Shown: positions 60,234-64,000 of the stretch, piece by piece | How positions within the stretch are numbered: position 1 is the first letter of the stretch | Layout: each line of letters begins with the position of its first letter | Source of the DNA: G965215055 sp965242685 | Lineage (GTDB): Bacteria; Pseudomonadota; Gammaproteobacteria; UBA4575 | Assembly: GCA_965242685.1 (NCBI GenBank) | Contig: OZ251487.1 | Span: 1,767,069-1,831,068 of the forward strand | Direction: 5' to 3' | DNA length: 64,000 nt | Translations under genes and position numbers: made by a program | Notes under the pieces: model-generated | What the model saw: the letters and a program-made list of their open reading frames with translations, nothing else | Told to the model about the DNA's origin: nothing | Databases searched by the model: none

Positions 60234-60683
60234 ATGTTCGGGTCTATCGCCACGTTTATCGGAGAGAAAATCTCCCCACATCAACCGCAAATGGACGATG
60301 GGCACGTGATGCACCTGGCCGCCGCCGCCCTACTACTGGAAGTCAGCCGCGCCGATTTCAACGTTCAAGAAGAAGAACTGAAAGTGATTGCCGAGGCACT
60401 ACAGAGACGCTTCAACTTTACCCGGGAAGAAGTGCGGAACCTGCTGGATATGGCACTTGCCGAACACGATGAGCACGTTTCCATTCACCCGTTCGTAAAG
60501 ATCATCAACGACGGCTGCACCCCGCCGGAAAAAAAGCGGTTGTTGCAAGACTTGTGGAACGTCGCCTACGCCGATGACAAGCTGGACAAATACGAAGAAT
60601 ATCAGATCAGAAAAATTGCCGACCTGTTGTACCTGCCGCACAGCGTCTTCATTCAGACCAAGCTGAAGGCCTTGGAGGGCTAA
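60234..60683 (+). CDS. TerB-family protein
   Basis: A 149-residue all-helical protein: AAAALLLEVSRADFNVQEEELKVIAEAL (in parts) and LWNVAYADDKLDKYEEYQIRKIADLL (in parts) give the typical internal repeat with the two acidic calcium/metal-type positions of TerB. It is 7 bp after the nuclease gene and may be transcribed with it. Function beyond the family is unknown; tellurite resistance genes are not present here. Confidence 0.85.
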   Translation: MFGSIATFIGEKISPHQPQMDDGHVMHLAAAALLLEVSRADFNVQEEELKVIAEALQRRFNFTREEVRNLLDMALAEHDEHVSIHPFVKIINDGCTPPEKKRLLQDLWNVAYADDKLDKYEEYQIRKIADLLYLPHSVFIQTKLKALEG

Positions 60684-60699
60684 ATCTCGGGGGGAAGGC

Positions 60700-61314
60700 C
60701 TACGCGCCATCTTTGCAAAAGCGATACAGGGTAATCTCGCCGAACAGGTTGGGCAGCAACCGGGCGACCAGACTATGCCGGTGGGCATGGTCGACGGCGG
60801 TACGCTGCATGATCCGCACCCCCAGTCTCTTGCACAGGTTTTCAAAGTCGCGGATTGAACAGAGGTGAATATTGGGCGTGTCGTACCACTCGTTCGGCAG
60901 GGTGCGCGTCACCGGCATGCGCCCGTGCAAGCCGAGTTGCAGGCGGCTTTCCCAATGTGCCATGTTCGGAAACGTGACGATCCCCTCCTTGCCTATGCGC
61001 ATCATTTCTTCCAGCAGCTTTTTGGGGTGTTGGATCTCCTGCAACGTTTGCGTCATTATCACGTAGTCAAAAGAGTTTTCATCGAAAAACTCGGTAATGC
61101 CTTCATCCAGGTTGGTTTGAATAACCTGCACGCCCTTGACGATACACAAGTGGATATTGTTCACGTCTATCTCCAGGCCGTACCCGCTTACGTTGCGTGT
61201 TTTTTTCAAATGGGCAAGCAGCGTGCCGTCGCCGCAACCCAGGTCGAGCACCCGCGTGTCGGGGCGAATCCATTCGCAGATGATCCGCAAGTCGGGACGT
61301 AACGCCGCCTTCAT
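60700..61314 (-). CDS. metW: Methionine biosynthesis protein MetW
   Basis: A 204-residue methyltransferase-fold protein that works with MetX. It has VLDLGCGDGTLLAHL (about 22-36), FDYVIMTQTLQEI and FPNMAHWESRLQLGLHGRMP. The start overlaps the metX stop by 4 bases (ATGA), so translation is coupled. It ends just beyond the convergent TerB gene. Confidence 0.92.
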   Translation of the reverse strand: MKAALRPDLRIICEWIRPDTRVLDLGCGDGTLLAHLKKTRNVSGYGLEIDVNNIHLCIVKGVQVIQTNLDEGITEFFDENSFDYVIMTQTLQEIQHPKKLLEEMMRIGKEGIVTFPNMAHWESRLQLGLHGRMPVTRTLPNEWYDTPNIHLCSIRDFENLCKRLGVRIMQRTAVDHAHRHSLVARLLPNLFGEITLYRFCKDGA

Positions 61315-62465
61315 ATCTCTATATTGTCCAGGTAGGCGCGCAGGGCGTTGTGATATTCGGGAATCGCCATCAAAAACGCGTCGTGTCCGAGTTCGGCCTT
61401 GACTTCCAGGTAACTCACTTCCTTGCCGGCGGCAATCAGCGCGCGGACGATCTCCCGTGAGCGCGACGGCGAGAACCTCCAGTCACTGGTAAATGAAACC
61501 ACCAGAAAACCGGCGTCGGTTTCCTTGAACGCCTTGGTCAAATCATTATCAAAGTTGACCGCCGGGTCGAAATAATCCAGTGCCTTGGTCATAATCAAGT
61601 ACGTGTTTGCGTCAAACCGGTCAACAAAAGACTTGCCCTGGTAGCGTAAATAGCTTTCCACCTGGAAATCCACGTCAAAGCCGAAATTTAACTTGCCCTC
61701 GCGCAAGTCGCGGCCGAATTTATCGCGCATCGCGTCATCGGAAAGATAGGTAATGTGTCCGAGCATACGCGCCAGCATCAAACCGCGACGCGGCAGGGTG
61801 TCACGCTCGTAATAATGCCCCTGATGAAATTCGGGATCGGAAAATATCGCCTGACGCGCCACCTCGTTGAAGGCGATGTTTTGTGCCGTAAGCCTGGGTG
61901 CGGCCGCAATCACCAGTGCGTGACGCAGTCGCTGTGGAAAATCAATCGCCCATTGCATCACCTGCATACCGCCCAGACTGCCGCCGATCACGGCGGCCCA
62001 TTGCGTTATACCCAGTGCCTCGGCCAGCAGGTTTTGACTCACCACCCAATCGTGCACCGTTACGATTGGAAAATCGGCGCCGTAAGGTTTACCGGTGGCG
62101 GGATTTTCGGCAACCGGGCCGCTGCTGCCCTTGCATCCCCCAAGGTTATTGGGGCACACGATAAAAAAGCGGTCGGTATCAAACGGCTTGCCGGGTCCGA
62201 TACAGTTATCCCACCATCCGGGCTTGCGATCCTGTGCGTCGTGGTAGCCCGCCGCATGTTGATCGCTCGACAGGGCATGGCAGATCAGCAGCGCATTGGT
62301 CTTGTGCGCGTTTAACGTGCCGTAGGTCTCATAGGCAAGCGTAAACTTGGGCAACGTGCGCCCGCAGTCAAGGGATAACGGCTTGTCGATGGTCTTGAAT
62401 TGCGTCTCGACCAGACCCACCGAATCCGCCGGGAAAGTGCGTGAAGTCATTTTCGTTTCGGCCAT
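61311..62465 (-). CDS. metX: Homoserine O-acyltransferase MetX
   Basis: Acylates homoserine in methionine synthesis. The 384-residue alpha/beta-hydrolase protein has the nucleophile serine in VIGGSLGGMQVMQWA (about 160-174), GGCKGSSGP near 107, and the catalytic Asp (FTSDWRFSPSRSRE) and His (LGHDAFL) near the C-terminus. Whether acetyl-CoA or succinyl-CoA is used cannot be read with certainty. It is followed by metW, and yggT precedes it by 7 bp. Confidence 0.93.
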   Translation of the reverse strand: MAETKMTSRTFPADSVGLVETQFKTIDKPLSLDCGRTLPKFTLAYETYGTLNAHKTNALLICHALSSDQHAAGYHDAQDRKPGWWDNCIGPGKPFDTDRFFIVCPNNLGGCKGSSGPVAENPATGKPYGADFPIVTVHDWVVSQNLLAEALGITQWAAVIGGSLGGMQVMQWAIDFPQRLRHALVIAAAPRLTAQNIAFNEVARQAIFSDPEFHQGHYYERDTLPRRGLMLARMLGHITYLSDDAMRDKFGRDLREGKLNFGFDVDFQVESYLRYQGKSFVDRFDANTYLIMTKALDYFDPAVNFDNDLTKAFKETDAGFLVVSFTSDWRFSPSRSREIVRALIAAGKEVSYLEVKAELGHDAFLMAIPEYHNALRAYLDNIEI

Positions 62466-62472
62466 ACCTTGC

Positions 62473-63024
62473 TCAAAGATACATTGAACCGAGGAAAATT
62501 TTCACGCAATACAGGGCAATGATTACCGCCAACGGAGATAGATCGAATGCCCCGATGGGGGGAATATATCTTCTTGCCGGTTGCAACAACGGCGCGGTAA
62601 TGGTGCGCAACACCGACACCAGCGGATGCGCCTGCACGTGCGGACCCAGCCAACTCGTCAGCGCCAGCACAATAATCGCAAAGATGAACAGATTGATGAC
62701 CAAGTTTGCCAGCTCGAAAAAGGCGGCGATCAGCAGCGCGCCCAGCGTGACTTTCCCCCCGACCAACAGACCGCGAATTAGCAATTCGCCGAGTTTGAGA
62801 AGGACGATCAGCACCAGTGCCGCAATATCGATGCGACCGACGCTGGGAACCCACCTTCGTAACGGCCGCAGCACCGGGCCGGTGATCGTCAGGATGAATT
62901 GCGAAAAGGGATTATAGAAATCGGCGTGAGTAACCCCCAGCAACACGCGGATAACGACCGCGTAAATGTACAGGGTGAAAGAAACCTGCACCAGAAAATC
63001 CACTACGTTGAAAAACGGATTCAT
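62473..63024 (-). CDS. YggT-family membrane protein
   Basis: A 183-residue protein with two copies of the YggT unit (about 85 residues each). Each has hydrophobic helices (NPFFNVVDFLVQVSFTLYIYAVVIRVLL in parts) and the characteristic RPLRRWVPSVGRID or QPARRYIPPIGAFD motif. It overlaps proC by 4 bp (ATGA). The family may aid membrane organisation or osmotic protection; the role is not established. Confidence 0.9.
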   Translation of the reverse strand: MNPFFNVVDFLVQVSFTLYIYAVVIRVLLGVTHADFYNPFSQFILTITGPVLRPLRRWVPSVGRIDIAALVLIVLLKLGELLIRGLLVGGKVTLGALLIAAFFELANLVINLFIFAIIVLALTSWLGPHVQAHPLVSVLRTITAPLLQPARRYIPPIGAFDLSPLAVIIALYCVKIFLGSMYL

Positions 63025-63887
63025 GCCTGCCTATCTTGGGTAGAACCTGTCGTTGTCGACGACGAGGCAAGTCGTTGCGCCTTTTCCGCCGCCTTGATGA
63101 TGGCCGCGCAAATGACATCCTTTACGCCGCCTTGTTCCAATGTATTGATGGCCACCTCGGTGGTGCCGCCTTTTGAGGTCACCGCCCGCCGCAACTGTTG
63201 CGGGGGCATACCTGTTTTTTCAAGCAATTTCACCGCCCCGCCCGCCGTATGCAGCACCAGCGCACGCGTTTGTTCCGCGTTCAGCCCCAGTGATTGACCG
63301 GCCTCCAGCATCGCCTCGACCAGATAAAAAAAATAGGCCGGGCCGCTACCCGAAACGGCGGTCACCGCGTCCAGCGAAGATTCCTTTTGCAGCCACAACG
63401 CAAGCCCCACGCCGCCGAGCACCGCCTCCGCCATATCACGCTGAGAAGGCGACACCTCCGGATTCGCGTACATGCCGGTGGCGCCCGCCTGAACCAATGC
63501 CGGCGTGTTGGGCATACAGCGCACGATAGCCAGACCGCCGCCGAGCCAGGCGTCTACATCCTTAATGGTTGTTCCGGCGGCAATCGAGATGATCAGCGGT
63601 CGCGTAGATTGGCACTGTACGGCAAGCTGCTCACATGCGGTGCGCATAGCTTGGGGTTTTACCGCCAGCACCACGATATCGGCCCTCGTCAACGCCGCTT
63701 CCGCCCGCGAAAACACGCCGCATCGCGCGAACTGCTTCTTTAATGCGGCCACCGTATCCGGATCGGTATCGACCAGGGCGACGTTTTCCGCCGGCCAGCC
63801 GCCGTCCAGCAGCCCCCCCGCCAGCGCTCGCCCCATGTTGCCGCCGCCTATAAAGACGATCTTCAAGCCATCCGTAACGTATTTCAT
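63021..63887 (-). CDS. proC: Pyrroline-5-carboxylate reductase
   Basis: Last enzyme of proline synthesis. The 288-residue protein has the NAD(P) site FIGGGNMGRALAGGLLDGG (about 12-30), DIVVLAVKPQ, RCMPNTPALVQAG and the C-terminal SGSGPAYFFYLVEAMLEAG (about 172-190). The length is normal. It is downstream of yggS by a few bases and before yggT, a conserved order. Confidence 0.95.
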   Translation of the reverse strand: MKYVTDGLKIVFIGGGNMGRALAGGLLDGGWPAENVALVDTDPDTVAALKKQFARCGVFSRAEAALTRADIVVLAVKPQAMRTACEQLAVQCQSTRPLIISIAAGTTIKDVDAWLGGGLAIVRCMPNTPALVQAGATGMYANPEVSPSQRDMAEAVLGGVGLALWLQKESSLDAVTAVSGSGPAYFFYLVEAMLEAGQSLGLNAEQTRALVLHTAGGAVKLLEKTGMPPQQLRRAVTSKGGTTEVAINTLEQGGVKDVICAAIIKAAEKAQRLASSSTTTGSTQDRQA

Positions 63888-63890
63888 TGA

Positions 63891-64000
63891 CTAGACCTTC
63901 CGTTTCCCGAAAATAGCGGTACCGACGCGCACCATCGTCGCGCCTTCTGCAACCGCCGGGCTCCAAGTCTTCGCTCATTCCCATAGATAATGTATCAAGA
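63891..64000 (-). pseudogene. yggS: 3' end of yggS (PLP-dependent protein) with an apparent frameshift
   Basis: Only the C-terminal part lies in the window. The minus strand encodes DTLSMGMSEDLEP, a clear YggS/PROSC motif, then the frame changes. The expected continuation AVAEGATMVRVGTAIFGKR is found one base later, ending at the TAG at 63891-63893. One extra G within 63953-63960 explains it. In the shifted frame translation would run into proC. It may be a real mutation or a sequencing error; YggS is normally important for vitamin B6 homeostasis. Confidence 0.8.

Noticed and set aside
1..64000. Avoidance of GCCGGC, the presumed site of the NgoMIV-like system
   Set aside because: Several GCCGGC sites were noticed (for example near 4934 and 7724), so there is no avoidance by eye; exact counts would need computing.

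Overview
The window reads as chromosome of a sulfur-oxidising, aerobic gammaproteobacterium of moderate GC content. The housekeeping gene order (thrB-polA-engB-cytochrome c4-dsbA, mutY-yggX, yggS-proC-yggT-metX-metW) is typical of Gammaproteobacteria. A cobalt-type thiocyanate hydrolase, cyanase, TusA-like, SQR-like and DsrC-like genes point to a thiocyanate-using chemolithotroph. A Thiohalophilus-like organism is my inference; no marker gene in the window settles it.

Layout. 0-26 kb: small membrane protein, two TRAP permease subunits, then core genes (thrB, polA, engB, two c-type cytochromes, dsbA, comM-like, ubiK, speE, speA, nadA, acyl-CoA synthetase, SPOR protein, argS, priA, a DegQ-like protease, moaD, moaC, mutY, yggX, tRNA-Phe). 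26-41 kb: a thiocyanate/cyanate island: cobalt importer cbtBA, a CynR-like LysR regulator, a 58-residue ORF, cyanase, a membrane-anchored DEDDh nuclease, a DUF1348 protein, scnB-scnA-scnC with the P15K accessory gene, a NitT/TauT-type ABC importer, a TusA-like carrier, an SQR-like flavoprotein, DUF1641, and an opposing porin. 41-45 kb: a DsrC-like protein without its C-terminal cysteine, a bufferin-type copper RiPP cluster, and an NgoMIV-like restriction-modification pair. 45-54 kb: an aa3-type cytochrome oxidase operon led by ctaB, with MauG-like and FixH-like genes downstream. 54-56 kb: AT-rich, gene-poor DNA with repeats, hairpins and small unknown genes. 56-64 kb: MDR oxidoreductase, cysQ, a second restriction-modification pair, terB-like, metW, metX, yggT, proC and the 3' end of yggS, which carries an apparent frameshift.

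How it fits together. Thiocyanate would cross the outer membrane by the porin and the inner membrane by the ABC importer. The Co-dependent hydrolase would turn it into carbonyl sulfide and ammonia; CbtBA would supply cobalt and P15K would load it. Cyanase would remove cyanate. TusA-, SQR- and DUF1641-type proteins would handle the reduced sulfur, and electrons would reach the cytochrome oxidase.

The most notable signal is a 36-bp element found four times without gaps (27291-27326, 30985-31020, 31764-31799, 40791-40826). It has invariant CTAT, ATAA and ACAAAGT blocks and a LysR-type T-N11-A core, and a -35-like box forms its downstream end. It lies upstream of cbtB/cynR, the DUF1348 gene, scnB and the porin, always oriented toward the controlled gene (toward cbtB in the divergent case). 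I infer a thiocyanate regulon run by the CynR-like protein at 27331.
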